This document shows, in pieces, positions 9,139 to 18,394 of a stretch of DNA of 64,000 bases. Where the stretch lies: contig CP022585.1 in the NCBI GenBank assembly GCA_002243285.1, positions 1,412,640-1,476,639 of the forward strand. Direction: 5' to 3'. Made by a program: the position numbers and the translations under genes. The notes under the pieces were generated by a model, which was not told where the DNA came from, did not search any database, and saw nothing but the letters and a program-made list of their open reading frames with translations. Source of the stretch: Candidatus Fluviicola riflensis (GTDB lineage: Bacteria > Bacteroidota > Bacteroidia > Flavobacteriales_D > Crocinitomicaceae). The first letter of the stretch is position 1; each line of letters opens with the position of its first letter.

Positions 9139-11067
9139 CTATTTCCGAATCACCGTCAAAAATCCCGAACGTACAATCGTTTTTTCCTCCGCGAATTTCC
9201 CTTCAAACTTCCAGAAATAAACACCTTCGGAGGCAGGTTCACCGTGAATGGTGCCTTCCCAGCCAATGGTAGCGTCGTCGGTTGAAAACACTTGTTCCCC
9301 CCAGCGGTTGACAATAGTCCACTCAAAGGATTGAACGCAATCAGGAACAGCAAGCGTCAATATTTCGTTGATTTGGTTGCCGTCAGGCGTAAAAACATTC
9401 GGGAAGGTGATCTCTGCAAGGCAAACTTCAGCCGAATGGTCATGCGGCAACTCATTGACCTGGCATTCTTCATCGCTCACGTAAAAATACTGACGGAACG
9501 TTTCCCTGCCGCAGCTATCCGTTCCGTGAACTTCATACACCCCATTTTCTGTCACGGTGATACTGGCAGTTGTGTCTCCGGTCGACCATAAAAGCGCATC
9601 ACTTGAATCTGACGCATGTAACGTGAGCGAACCGTCGATCAATGGCTGGGCGTTCAATGCGCAGGGATCACCAAGCGGCACGATCGTATCGATTCCAAGA
9701 TATGAAACCCTGGATCCGGCAACGATATTTCCATAAGTGATTGCCTGGAAACTTACGCCGTCACCTTCCAGTTCATGTTCATCTTCCGTTATCGGAAAAT
9801 AAGCCCAACTGTAATCTTCATAGGATTGAAAAGGTGTAAAATCAGCTGGAGATAACGGTTGTCCGTCAAAATAAATGTACGGGATATCCTCTGTTTTCGC
9901 GATGACATTCAACCAGAATAGGCTTCCTGGATCATACATCATACTATAGAAGTCGAAACGACCTTTTTGAGTCTGGTAATTTACAGGAAGCATGCAGGTT
10001 ATTTCCGGATCGGTGATCTGGTATTGTTGCAATGCCGGATTACTTAGTGTAGAAAGCAGGTATTTGCTCACGAATGACTGTCCTCCGGTATTGATATAAG
10101 AAGCATTGAACAACAAGGTATCCAGTGTTTCATTTGCATTCAGCTGGGCTACCTGCGTACCATTTATCGAAACAATGTTGTTGTCGAATTTAGAGAAAAT
10201 CTTCACCAGGTTTCCATGTGCCACATGTTGTTCGGGTACTACATAAAACTCGGTTCCCCAGTAATTATCAGGTAAATAATTCAGCAGCATTTGATCTGAA
10301 CAGCAACCACCTGGTGTGTAACCGAAAGAAAGATAACCGCCGGTATAGAGGTGTACCGAAATGGGCTTACAGGAACCACGCACAGAAACAGTACTTCCTG
10401 AAAAGTCATTTGTAATGGCTTCTCCGGCTGGCGTTAAGCAACTGGTTGCCGGGTTTCCCTGCATGTCATCGAGGTTGCAAAACGGTGACCGGATTGGTAA
10501 TACTTCGCCCTCGTTGAGCGTGATACTAAAAGGCGTGTTTATTGGGAATCCGTTTTCGGTAACATGATTTAAATTGAGATCAATTATCGTATTGTCTTCT
10601 GTTGCTGTAATGAGAATAATCGGCGTGTTGTGCGAAAAAGACGTAGCGTAAAAATCCTCGATATGATGCGTGGAAAGTGTATAGGAAGTACCTGAAACAG
10701 CAGTTGGTAATAGTGTTGATAAGCCACCGTCAACACTCCAGTTGCCATAAGCATATCGAAGATTAACCGGCACATCTGATGTTATGTGAATGGCCTCTTG
10801 TACATTCTGATTGAAATAGGAATCAATAACAGTATACGAACTTTGGTCCGTGAGATTGATAGTTTGAACAGAATTAGCAGCGCAATTGATATCGGTATCA
10901 GGCCCCGGAGATGGATCGCTAATAGTAATTACAGCCGCCTGGCGTGTTTCAACCGTAATATATCCACCAACATTCGGCAACCAGAAATCGGTACCCCACG
11001 TAGTGAATGTCTGCGCACAAAGCTGAACACAAACAAAACAAAAGGCGGGAAGTACGAACCATTTCAT
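9139..11067 (-). CDS. Secreted IgGFc-binding-like protein with CHU_C (gliding-type) T9SS C-terminal domain
   Basis: A 642-aa exported protein. It has a signal peptide (cleavage near VQLCAQ), then a long beta-rich region opening with GTDFWLPN, a pattern seen in IgGFc-binding-protein-like domains of Bacteroidota. A short Ig-like segment follows at about residues 465-525 (DPCALNAQPLIDGSL onward). The C-terminal 90 residues contain NVFTPDGNQINE, IVNRWGEQVF and EGVYFWKFEGKF. These are hallmarks of the gliding-motility-associated (type B) sorting domain, so the protein should be exported by T9SS. No PorP/SprF gene is adjacent, unlike the two adhesin loci further on. Ligand and role are unknown; cell-surface adhesion is inferred. 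A weak -7-like box (TAACTTAG) precedes the ATG by 4 nt. Confidence 0.82.
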   Translation of the reverse strand: MKWFVLPAFCFVCVQLCAQTFTTWGTDFWLPNVGGYITVETRQAAVITISDPSPGPDTDINCAANSVQTINLTDQSSYTVIDSYFNQNVQEAIHITSDVPVNLRYAYGNWSVDGGLSTLLPTAVSGTSYTLSTHHIEDFYATSFSHNTPIILITATEDNTIIDLNLNHVTENGFPINTPFSITLNEGEVLPIRSPFCNLDDMQGNPATSCLTPAGEAITNDFSGSTVSVRGSCKPISVHLYTGGYLSFGYTPGGCCSDQMLLNYLPDNYWGTEFYVVPEQHVAHGNLVKIFSKFDNNIVSINGTQVAQLNANETLDTLLFNASYINTGGQSFVSKYLLSTLSNPALQQYQITDPEITCMLPVNYQTQKGRFDFYSMMYDPGSLFWLNVIAKTEDIPYIYFDGQPLSPADFTPFQSYEDYSWAYFPITEDEHELEGDGVSFQAITYGNIVAGSRVSYLGIDTIVPLGDPCALNAQPLIDGSLTLHASDSSDALLWSTGDTTASITVTENGVYEVHGTDSCGRETFRQYFYVSDEECQVNELPHDHSAEVCLAEITFPNVFTPDGNQINEILTLAVPDCVQSFEWTIVNRWGEQVFSTDDATIGWEGTIHGEPASEGVYFWKFEGKFAEEKTIVRSGFLTVIRK

Positions 11068-11277
11068 TGTACTAAGTTAAGTAAACAGATGGAGGAAAAA
11101 TGATGGAAGCGGAGGCGTTTACTGAAAGGTCGGTTTGAGCTTTTTATGTAGATATAAAAGATGTTGTATGGAAATAAATCATCTCTTCCTATTCCTTACT
11201 CCTGGCTTCCCAGTTCCCTAAAACCTAGCTCTCTGTGTAGAGCGAAACGAAGTGGAGTCGAAATGCCTGTAAAAAAC

Positions 11278-11285
11278 TATCTTTG
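11278..11285 (+). promoter_or_regulatory. Bacteroidota -7 promoter element (Nif3-like gene)
   Basis: TATCTTTG matches the TAnnTTTG consensus exactly and lies 24 nt before the ATG at 11310. It overlaps an in-frame TTG at 11283, which argues against that TTG as the translation start. Confidence 0.6.
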
Positions 11286-11309
11286 AATCCACATTTTCAG
11301 TTCGCCGTC

Positions 11310-12407
11310 ATGACAACAATCACACACATTCTACAATACCTCCAGCAGGTAGCCCCTTTCAATTACCAGGAATCCTACGACAATTCGGGATTATTGGTCG
11401 GTGATGCGTCGCGTGAAGTTACCGGAGTAATCGTAGCGCTCGATTGTACCGAAGCCGTGATTGATGAAGCAATTGCTGCCGGATCGAATGTCGTGCTGAC
11501 GCATCATCCGATCGTATTTAAAGGATTGAAACGGCTCACGGGAGCTAATTATGTGGAACGAACCGTGATCAAAGCGATTCAAAATAACATTGCGTTGATT
11601 GCAATTCATACCAACCTCGACAATGTGTATTTCGGAGTCAATCACATCATTGCATCGAAGTTAAACCTTACGAATCAACGCATTCTGGCACCAAAAGCCG
11701 CTACGTTGTTTAAATTGAGTGTGTTTGTTCCACACGATTCGGAAGACGTGGTTCGTGCTGCGATGGCTGAGGCAGGGGCTGGACGAATCGGTGATTACGA
11801 CCAATGCAGTTTCTCGGTTGAAGGAATGGGACGTTTTCGTCCGGGCACTGATGCGGATCCTCATATAGGTGAGCCGGGTAAACTGGAAACGGTTTCCGAA
11901 ACATGTATAGAAGTTGTGGTGAACCAGCATGCGTTGAAAGCCGTAGAACAAGCCATGAAAAAAGCACATCCTTACGAGGAAGTCGCCTACAACATAATTG
12001 CTATACTGAATACCAATCAATACATCGGCAGCGGAATGGTGGGCGATTTAGCAGAACCGATGAAAACAATGGACTTTCTGAAATTCGTGAAAGAAACGTT
12101 TCAGTGCGGTGTTGTTCGTTATACCGATGAGGTTGCTGAAACCGTTCAGCGGATCGCAGTTTGCGGCGGTTCGGGCGGTTTTTTATTACCGGATGCCATC
12201 GGCGCAAAAGCCGATGTGTTCATTACAGCCGATTACAAGTACCACGAATTTTTTGATGCCGACGGCAAAATCGTGATCGCCGATATCGGTCATTTTGAGA
12301 GTGAACAATACACTTCTGAATGGTTAGTGTCATTACTCATGAAAAAATTTACTACCTTCGCGGTTCGTTTAGCGAACGTGAATACGAATCCGATAAATTA
12401 TCTCTAA
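11310..12407 (+). CDS. Nif3-like dinuclear metal-centre hexameric protein
   Basis: A 365-aa cytosolic protein of the Nif3/YbgI/YqfO family, which binds two metal ions in a toroidal hexamer. Visible motifs are LTHHPIVFKGLKRLTG, HTNLDNV followed by GVN, and near the C-terminus ITADYKYHEF and DIGHFESE, which together carry the metal ligands. Between them (about residues 135-240) is an inserted PII/CutA-like domain, typical of the long form; HPYEEVAYNI belongs to it. I choose the ATG at 11310 over an in-frame TTG at 11283 that falls within the promoter. The next gene starts 5 nt after the stop. The reaction is not established for the family, though GTP cyclohydrolase-like activity has been proposed. 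Confidence 0.9.
   Translation: MTTITHILQYLQQVAPFNYQESYDNSGLLVGDASREVTGVIVALDCTEAVIDEAIAAGSNVVLTHHPIVFKGLKRLTGANYVERTVIKAIQNNIALIAIHTNLDNVYFGVNHIIASKLNLTNQRILAPKAATLFKLSVFVPHDSEDVVRAAMAEAGAGRIGDYDQCSFSVEGMGRFRPGTDADPHIGEPGKLETVSETCIEVVVNQHALKAVEQAMKKAHPYEEVAYNIIAILNTNQYIGSGMVGDLAEPMKTMDFLKFVKETFQCGVVRYTDEVAETVQRIAVCGGSGGFLLPDAIGAKADVFITADYKYHEFFDADGKIVIADIGHFESEQYTSEWLVSLLMKKFTTFAVRLANVNTNPINYL
12353..12360 (+). promoter_or_regulatory. Possible internal -7 promoter element for the zinc-ribbon gene
   Basis: TACCTTCG lies within the last codons of the Nif3-like gene, 51 nt before the ATG at 12412. It matches TAnnTTTG with a T-to-C change that recurs at other starts in this window (32376, 30763, 34895). 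It could drive the downstream gene separately from the operon. Confidence 0.35.
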
Positions 12408-12411
12408 TAGT

Positions 12412-13167
12412 ATGGCTGCAAAAGCAAGTACAAAAGAAACAACAGTAGCTGAAAAGTTGGACGCATTGTATGCGTTGCAAAAAATTGATTCTCAAATCGA
12501 TAAAATCAGAACCGTACGCGGTGAATTGCCTTTGGAGGTACAAGATTTGGAGGACGAAATTGAAGGTCTTGACACGCGTATCAAGAAAATGCAGGAAGAA
12601 GCGAAAGAATTGGATCTTGAAGTTTCTGACCGCAAAGGCGCTATGAAAGATGCTGAGATCGCGATTCAAAAGTTCAAGGAACAACAAAATAACGTGCGTA
12701 ACAACCGTGAGTTTGAATCGTTGGCAAAAGAAATTGAATACCAGGAACTGGAAATCAAATTGCATGACAAGCGTATCAAAGAAGCGAAGATCAAAATTAC
12801 TTCCAAAAAAGAAGTATTAGACGAAGCAAAAGAGCGTTTGGAAATGCGTCGTGAAGACTTGAAAGTAAAACAAGGCGAACTGAACGAAATCGTTGGTGAA
12901 ACACAGAAAGAAGAACAAGCATTGATCGATGCATCAGCGAAAGCGAAAGACGCGATTGATGAGCGTCTGATCGCAGCTTATGATCGTTTGCGTACCAACG
13001 CGAAAAACGGATTGGCCGTAGTATCGGTTGACCGTGATTCATGCGGAGGTTGTTTCAACAAAATTCCACCGCAACGTCAGTTGGATATCGATTCCAAGAA
13101 AAAAGTAATCGTTTGCGAACACTGTGGTCGTATCCTGGTTCCTACAACCGTAGAAGAATTGGTGTAA
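12412..13167 (+). CDS. C4-type zinc-ribbon, coiled-coil protein
   Basis: This 251-aa cytosolic protein has a long charged coiled coil (about residues 15-190) and a C-terminal zinc ribbon. The ribbon's four cysteines are in CGGC (DRDSCGGCFNKIPPQ) and CEHC (VIVCEHCGRILVP). This architecture is the CT398/DUF164 family, which is regularly found next to Nif3-like genes. Here it follows that gene by 5 nt, so the two are co-transcribed. Related proteins have been linked to flagellar chaperoning or RNA/DNA handling in other bacteria; no specific role can be assigned here. Confidence 0.85.
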   Translation: MAAKASTKETTVAEKLDALYALQKIDSQIDKIRTVRGELPLEVQDLEDEIEGLDTRIKKMQEEAKELDLEVSDRKGAMKDAEIAIQKFKEQQNNVRNNREFESLAKEIEYQELEIKLHDKRIKEAKIKITSKKEVLDEAKERLEMRREDLKVKQGELNEIVGETQKEEQALIDASAKAKDAIDERLIAAYDRLRTNAKNGLAVVSVDRDSCGGCFNKIPPQRQLDIDSKKKVIVCEHCGRILVPTTVEELV

Positions 13168-13189
13168 AAACCACATTATAGAAATACAG

Positions 13190-13220
13190 AGGCTCGGGAT
13201 TTATCCCGGGCCTTTTTTTG
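13190..13220 (+). terminator. Rho-independent terminator after the zinc-ribbon gene
   Basis: An 11-bp stem (AGGCTCGGGAT with ATCCCGGGCCT, one G-T pair) with a very short loop is followed by seven T, 22 nt after the stop codon at 13167. It separates the Nif3/zinc-ribbon operon from the ccsA gene. Confidence 0.9.
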
Positions 13221-13366
13221 TTTATGATTTTTATGTGGAACGCATTCCGCGCCAATATTGTGATGCCTGCCACCATTACAAAAACCATAAACAAATGGCA
13301 CGCAAGCATTCTGCTCCTGCAACAACAATTTATTTTATTTCATGCGTTCCGACGCCTGCAATTGCG

Positions 13367-13374
13367 TATTTTTG
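13367..13374 (+). promoter_or_regulatory. -7 promoter element upstream of the ResB-CcsA gene
   Basis: TATTTTTG matches TAnnTTTG exactly, 26 nt before the ATG at 13401. It supports the internal ATG as the start, since the longer open frame from 13218 would place the promoter inside the coding region. Confidence 0.55.
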
Positions 13375-13400
13375 TGTTCAAATTTTTGAACCCATTTTCA

Positions 13401-16400
13401 ATGGAAAAATTTCTCAATGCCCTGTTTTCAATGCGTGCCATGGCAATGGCGATGGTTGTGTTTTTTGTCGCAATTGCATACGCAACATTTATCGAATCTT
13501 CTGATGGCGTACAAGCTGCAAAATTCTGGGTTTACAATGCCAATTGGTTTACCATTTTGCTGGGTTATTTGTGTATTAACCTCATTGCGAATATTGTGCG
13601 TTACAAAATGTGGCGTCGTGAAAAGATCGCCGTGCTGACGTTTCACCTTTCATTCATTATAATCATTATCGGTGCCGGTGTTACGCGTATGTTCGGTTAC
13701 GAAGGATTAATGCTGATTCGCGAGGGAGCAACGGTGAACTTCATTTATTCGGCCGATCCGTATTTGTGGTTGAAAATTGATGATGGAAAACTGCAATTGA
13801 CTTACGATGAAAAGCTGTTTTTAGCAGATGTAAACTGGAACGATTTTTCCATTCCGCTTAATTTTCCCAATCACAAGAATGAAATTACGATAGATTACGT
13901 TGATTTTTTATCCAAACACGTCGATTCGTTGGTGATCAATGATTCAATCGACGGAGCGGCACTGGAAATCGTTACGAATGGTAAAAAATCGAATTACGTT
14001 CCCGAAAACGATGTGCTGGTGCTTGGAGCAACACAGATTGCTTACGGTTCTACAAAAGTGAACGGTGTAAACGTTTTCAAAAAGAACGGTATGCTCATGA
14101 TGCGTCCGAACCTGGAAATGCAATACCTCCCGATGGCAATGATGCAGCAGGTACGTGAAACCGGTGGCGAAGTTCCCGATTCGGCAATTGTGAAAGTGGC
14201 AGCCGGCGAAGAAGTGCCGTTGATGACAACCACGCTTTACACCATTGGTGGCGATCAGTTTGTGTTCAAAGGTGAAATTCAGCACGCTAAAAAAATGAAA
14301 TTGCCTAGCGGACGAAAAGATGTCGGTTCCGATTACCTGATCGTAAAGGTTTCCGATGGAAAAGAATCGAAAATTGTAACACTTGAAGGCGGTTTGGGGA
14401 GGATTCCAACCTCGGAGTTTTTCATTCTCGGTGGTTTGCGTTATCAGATGGAATACGGTTCCAAAAAAATCAAACTACCATTTAGCATCAAATGCAATGA
14501 TTTTATGATGGAACGTTATCCCGGATCAGAGGTAGCTTCTTCTTATGCCAGCGATTTGGAGATCGTCGACGATGCCAATAACTACCATAAAAAGAAACGC
14601 GTTTTCATGAATCATGTGATGGATTACAACGGTTTCCGTTTTTTTCAGTCCGGCTACGACGAAGATGAAAAAGGAACACGCCTGAGCGTGAACCATGATT
14701 ATTGGGGAACGAATATCACTTATTTGGGTTATTTGCTGATGGCAATCGGGATGTTGATGAGTTTGATTGCTCCGGCAGGCCGTTTCCGTGAATTAATCAA
14801 TAAACTGATCCGGAATAACGGCGGAACCGCTGTATTACTTGCTCTTTTTACATTGACAGGAACCGGCTTGTTTGCGCAGGATACCATGCATGATCACGAA
14901 CACGATCATCACAACCATACGCAGCAACCGGCAACAACAGCGCCTGCAAGCAAACCGGTTTTTCGGGTAATGACCAAAGAACACAGTGAAGAACTGGCAA
15001 GTTTACTGGTACAGGATTTTGATGGACGAATTGTTCCAATGCACACCGTTTGTGATCAGTTATTGCGCAAATTGTACCGCAGTAATAAATACGAAGATTA
15101 CAATGCGGTGCAGGCTGTGATGAGCATGCACATGTATCCGCAATATTGGAAGGAACAAAAGGTCATTCAGGTTCCTACTGCTGTGCGCGAAAAATACAAC
15201 CTGGAATCGTATGCTTCGTTTGATGAATTGTCGAATATATTCCCGGACGGAACCTTTGAGTTTAAATGGATTGACGACTATAATGATGCGATGCACAAGC
15301 GCGAGTCGGAACGTGACGAAACTGAAAAAAAACTAATTAAATTAGTTGAGAAATATCAGGTTTTTTACTCTATTAGAAATTGGGATTACATTAAGGTAAT
15401 TCCGGTGGCAAATGCTAAAAACAATACGTGGTTTGTACCGTTTGAAGCAGAATTGGTAGCACAGGATTCAGTTTCATCATTCATAGTAGTGGATTATTTG
15501 AATGAATTGGATAGTGCTTGTATGCCAGATTTGAATGACGCTGTAGTGGCCGCAAATTATCGTTCTGCGCTAAAAATACTAGGTGATCTCAAGGCCTTTC
15601 AGCGTGAAACAGCACCGGCTTCGATCCTTCCAAGCGAAACACATGTGAAAATGGAAATTTCCTACAATAAAATGGGGATTTTCAAGAATACCATGTATTC
15701 GTATCTCCTGATCGGTTTTGTATTACTGGTGTTTTATTTTGTTCAAATCTTCCGTAATCCGGAGAAAAAGAAAGGAAAATTCTTCAAAATCCTGCGTGCT
15801 ATTTTCGTGTTTTTACTGGTAGTTATTTTCCTCTATCATGGTGCCGGTTTGGGAATACGATGGTACATCAGCGGACATGTTCCATGGAGTAATGGGTATG
15901 AAGCAATGTTATGGATTGCGTGGGTACTGATCCTGGTTGGATTTGCGTTCTCCCGTTTTAGCGCGGTTATTTTGGGAGCTGCTGCCTTGCTGGCGTTCTT
16001 CATTATTTTCGTTTCGGAAATGAACCTGCTTGATCCGGAGATTACGCCATTGCAACCGGTACTGAAAAGTTACTGGCTCCAGATTCACGTGTCGGTGATC
16101 ACATCGAGTTACGCCTTTTTAGGATTGGCAGCCATTCTAGGATTGATGAACCTTGTCCTGTTCACGATCCGCAATAAACACAATGCAGCCGTGATTACCC
16201 GCAATATCAACGATATTACTTATGTTACCGAATTGACAATGACTTTCGGGTTGTTTATGCTCACCATCGGTACATTTTTGGGTGGTGTTTGGGCCAACGA
16301 ATCTTGGGGACGTTACTGGGGCTGGGACCCGAAAGAAACGTGGGCGCTTGTTTCGGTATTGGTATACGCCGTGATCCTGCACTTGCGCTTTATTCCTGCA

Positions 16401-16637
16401 TTTCGTGGTAAATTCTTGTTCAGTGTCGTGAGTTTGTGGGGCTATTCGGCGATCATGTTTACCTTCTTCGGAGTGAACTTTATCCTTGTTGGTTTGCATT
16501 CCTACGCACAAGGCGATGGTTCGGTGAGTCTTCCGGGATGGGTAATCTACACAATTGTAGGTTTTATCTTATTTACAGTAATCGCCAGTATCCGCAACTA
16601 CCAGTTTAAGAAACAGCAACGAATTGAACTCCCATGA
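13401..16637 (+). CDS. ccsA: Fused ResB-CcsA cytochrome c biogenesis protein
   Basis: A 1078-aa membrane protein joining the two halves of the system II cytochrome c maturation machinery, which delivers haem across the membrane and ligates it to apocytochromes. The N-terminal third has ResB-like helices and a large extracytoplasmic beta domain. A hydrophobic segment ending in GLFAQ follows, then a His-rich stretch (HDHEHDHHNH, near residue 497) and a soluble region. The C-terminal third is CcsA-type, with eight or so helices and the haem-handling WWD motif region (GRYWGWDPKETWALV, near residue 970) plus flanking histidines. I choose the ATG at 13401 (MEKFLNALFSM), since the upstream extension is not family-like and contains the promoter. 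Its stop overlaps the start of the peroxidase gene. Confidence 0.93.
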   Translation: MEKFLNALFSMRAMAMAMVVFFVAIAYATFIESSDGVQAAKFWVYNANWFTILLGYLCINLIANIVRYKMWRREKIAVLTFHLSFIIIIIGAGVTRMFGYEGLMLIREGATVNFIYSADPYLWLKIDDGKLQLTYDEKLFLADVNWNDFSIPLNFPNHKNEITIDYVDFLSKHVDSLVINDSIDGAALEIVTNGKKSNYVPENDVLVLGATQIAYGSTKVNGVNVFKKNGMLMMRPNLEMQYLPMAMMQQVRETGGEVPDSAIVKVAAGEEVPLMTTTLYTIGGDQFVFKGEIQHAKKMKLPSGRKDVGSDYLIVKVSDGKESKIVTLEGGLGRIPTSEFFILGGLRYQMEYGSKKIKLPFSIKCNDFMMERYPGSEVASSYASDLEIVDDANNYHKKKRVFMNHVMDYNGFRFFQSGYDEDEKGTRLSVNHDYWGTNITYLGYLLMAIGMLMSLIAPAGRFRELINKLIRNNGGTAVLLALFTLTGTGLFAQDTMHDHEHDHHNHTQQPATTAPASKPVFRVMTKEHSEELASLLVQDFDGRIVPMHTVCDQLLRKLYRSNKYEDYNAVQAVMSMHMYPQYWKEQKVIQVPTAVREKYNLESYASFDELSNIFPDGTFEFKWIDDYNDAMHKRESERDETEKKLIKLVEKYQVFYSIRNWDYIKVIPVANAKNNTWFVPFEAELVAQDSVSSFIVVDYLNELDSACMPDLNDAVVAANYRSALKILGDLKAFQRETAPASILPSETHVKMEISYNKMGIFKNTMYSYLLIGFVLLVFYFVQIFRNPEKKKGKFFKILRAIFVFLLVVIFLYHGAGLGIRWYISGHVPWSNGYEAMLWIAWVLILVGFAFSRFSAVILGAAALLAFFIIFVSEMNLLDPEITPLQPVLKSYWLQIHVSVITSSYAFLGLAAILGLMNLVLFTIRNKHNAAVITRNINDITYVTELTMTFGLFMLTIGTFLGGVWANESWGRYWGWDPKETWALVSVLVYAVILHLRFIPAFRGKFLFSVVSLWGYSAIMFTFFGVNFILVGLHSYAQGDGSVSLPGWVIYTIVGFILFTVIASIRNYQFKKQQRIELP

Positions 16638-17110
16638 AATTCTATGATTTTACCATCGCGCGATTAAATGGTGAAGCCTTTGATCTGTCGCAGTTTCACG
16701 GAAAGAAAGTGATTGTAGTAAATGTGGCTTCCGAGTGTGGATTAACGCCGCAGTACACGGAATTGGAATACATAGCAGAAGAATACGCTGATAAAAACGT
16801 TGCCGTTGTAGGCGTTCCGAGCAATGATTTTGGCGGTCAGGAACCCGGTTCGGCCGAAGAAATTCAAACATTTTGTTCCAGAACATATGGTGTTACTTTT
16901 CCACTAACAGAGAAAGTGCATACCGTTGGCGAACACATGCATCCTTTGTATCAATGGCTTACAGAAACAACCGGTGAGCAGGTGATATGGAATTTTCAGA
17001 AATTTCTCATCGACGAAAACGGAAACGTGGTGAAATCTATGGCACCCTCTGTTTTGCCAACTGATCCTGAAATTGTAACTTGGTTAAACGATGGAAACAC
17101 AAACAATTGA
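16634..17110 (+). CDS. Glutathione peroxidase-family thiol peroxidase
   Basis: A 158-aa GPx-like enzyme reducing hydroperoxides, normally using thioredoxin in bacteria. The peroxidatic Cys is in NVASECGLTPQY (near residue 36), the Gln in NDFGGQEPGS and the Trp/Asn pair in WNFQKFLID. No signal peptide is visible, so it is cytosolic. The ATG overlaps the ccsA stop (ATGA), and its own 3' end overlaps bshB1 by 20 nt, so the three genes form a tightly coupled operon. The link to bacillithiol synthesis suggests a role in thiol redox balance. A second resolving Cys is present in QTFCSRTYG, fitting the thioredoxin-dependent type. Confidence 0.92.
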   Translation: MKFYDFTIARLNGEAFDLSQFHGKKVIVVNVASECGLTPQYTELEYIAEEYADKNVAVVGVPSNDFGGQEPGSAEEIQTFCSRTYGVTFPLTEKVHTVGEHMHPLYQWLTETTGEQVIWNFQKFLIDENGNVVKSMAPSVLPTDPEIVTWLNDGNTNN

Positions 17111-17816
17111 CATATTAGCTTTTGGCGCTCATCCCGATGATGTGGAATTATCCGCTGCGGGAACGTTATTGAAACACAAGGCCGCGGGTTTTTCTATTGG
17201 AATTGTTGACCTCACGCAAGGTGAACTTGGCTCGCGTGGAGATATTCATACCCGTTATGAAGAAGCAGCCGCATCAGCAGAAATCCTGGGACTGACCACG
17301 CGTGTAAACCTCAAAATGCCCGACGGTTTTTTTACTCATTCGGAAGAAAATCTGCGATTGGTGATCGAGCAAATTCGTCGTTTCAGACCAAAAATTGTAC
17401 TCATGAATGCGTTTTCAGACCGTCATCCTGATCATGGAAAAGGCAGCAGGTTGGTCTCTGAAGCGTGTTTTCTGGCGGGTTTATCAAAAGTGAAAACCTT
17501 CTGGGAAGCGCACCCGCAGGAACATTACCGTCCGCCAATGGTCTACCATTATATCCAGGACAGACTCATCGAACCGGATTTTGTGGTGGACGTAACGGCT
17601 TACGCAGAACAGAAATTTGAAGCGATCAAAGCGTATAAAACCCAGTTTTGGGATCCGAATTCGACCGAGCCGCAAACACCAATTTCAGGCGAAGAATTCT
17701 TCGATTTCCTGAAAGGCCGTATGTCAGGCATGGGAAGAGCAATCGGAGCGCAATATGCAGAAGGTTTTTGTGTTGAACGAACTCCCGGCGTTGAGAATCT
17801 ATTCGATTTGCATTAA
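17091..17816 (+). CDS. bshB1: Bacillithiol biosynthesis deacetylase BshB1
   Basis: A 241-aa zinc-dependent PIG-L/LmbE-family deacetylase. BshB1 removes the acetyl group from N-acetylglucosaminyl-malate in bacillithiol synthesis. The metal and catalytic motif is GAHPDDVEL (near residues 12-20), with the further family blocks LTQGELGSRGD and SDRHPDHGKGS. Length and motif spacing match BshB1. The start overlaps the end of the peroxidase gene by 20 nt. bshA and bshC are not in the window. Specificity for GlcNAc-malate over other N-acetyl sugars is inferred from the close family match. Confidence 0.92.
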   Translation: METQTIDILAFGAHPDDVELSAAGTLLKHKAAGFSIGIVDLTQGELGSRGDIHTRYEEAAASAEILGLTTRVNLKMPDGFFTHSEENLRLVIEQIRRFRPKIVLMNAFSDRHPDHGKGSRLVSEACFLAGLSKVKTFWEAHPQEHYRPPMVYHYIQDRLIEPDFVVDVTAYAEQKFEAIKAYKTQFWDPNSTEPQTPISGEEFFDFLKGRMSGMGRAIGAQYAEGFCVERTPGVENLFDLH

Positions 17817-17845
17817 CGATTTACGAAACTGATTTTCAGAGTTCT

Positions 17846-18304
17846 TTATTGCCTGTTCAGTACTTTTTCATACCATTCAATCCACATTTCGGGAGTTACT
17901 TTTGCAGCCAGCTCGCCGATTAACTCCAATGGAATGTCGTTCATTTTCTTGAACCGAATACAGCTTTTCCCCATGTCCAGTTTGGTTTTGCAATGCTTCG
18001 GGTATTCGTTTGTGAACCAGGCCAACAATTCGGGATTGCTGTAAATTCCCATGTGGTACAAAGCAATAAAATTCTTCTGAGAAGCTAAATTCATAAAAGG
18101 CAACGGCAATTTCGGATCGCAATGATAACCTGCCGGATAATCGCTGTGCGGAATCACCCAACCGATCATTCCATATCCGATTGTTTCCTTAAATCCTACA
18201 GGAAGATTCTCATTGATCGTATCACGAAGTTGAAGCATCGCTGCTTTTCGTTCTTCGGGTAGAGAATCCATGTATTCGGTTACAGTTGTGGCTTTTGATT
18301 GCAT
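17846..18304 (-). CDS. DUF1801 (YdhG-like) protein
   Basis: A 152-aa small cytosolic protein of the DUF1801/YdhG family. Characteristic features are the N-terminal VTEYMDSLPEERKAAM, the GYGMIGW segment, FMNLASQKNFIALYHMG in the middle and the downstream CIRFKKMNDIP. Members have a compact alpha/beta fold related to iron-chaperone frataxin-like proteins, but their function is not known. It stands alone, convergent with the bshB1 operon (29 nt between the stop codons), with no clear promoter motif. Confidence 0.82.
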   Translation of the reverse strand: MQSKATTVTEYMDSLPEERKAAMLQLRDTINENLPVGFKETIGYGMIGWVIPHSDYPAGYHCDPKLPLPFMNLASQKNFIALYHMGIYSNPELLAWFTNEYPKHCKTKLDMGKSCIRFKKMNDIPLELIGELAAKVTPEMWIEWYEKVLNRQ

Positions 18305-18394
18305 GACTTCTAATTTAAAATGGAAAACTGCGTCCGCCTTTGGCGTGATGGAAAAGATTCGCGGTAGACTTCGTTCCCCACTGCGGATGAAGAA

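Noticed and set aside
13218..13400. N-terminal extension of the ResB-CcsA gene
   Set aside because: A -7 promoter box lies inside it and the ATG at 13401 starts a membrane-protein N-terminus of family type.
18329..18355. Resemblance between a GTCCGCCTTTGGCGTGATGG stretch and sequence near 62048
   Set aside because: The match is short and degenerate; I cannot separate it from chance without a genome-wide count.
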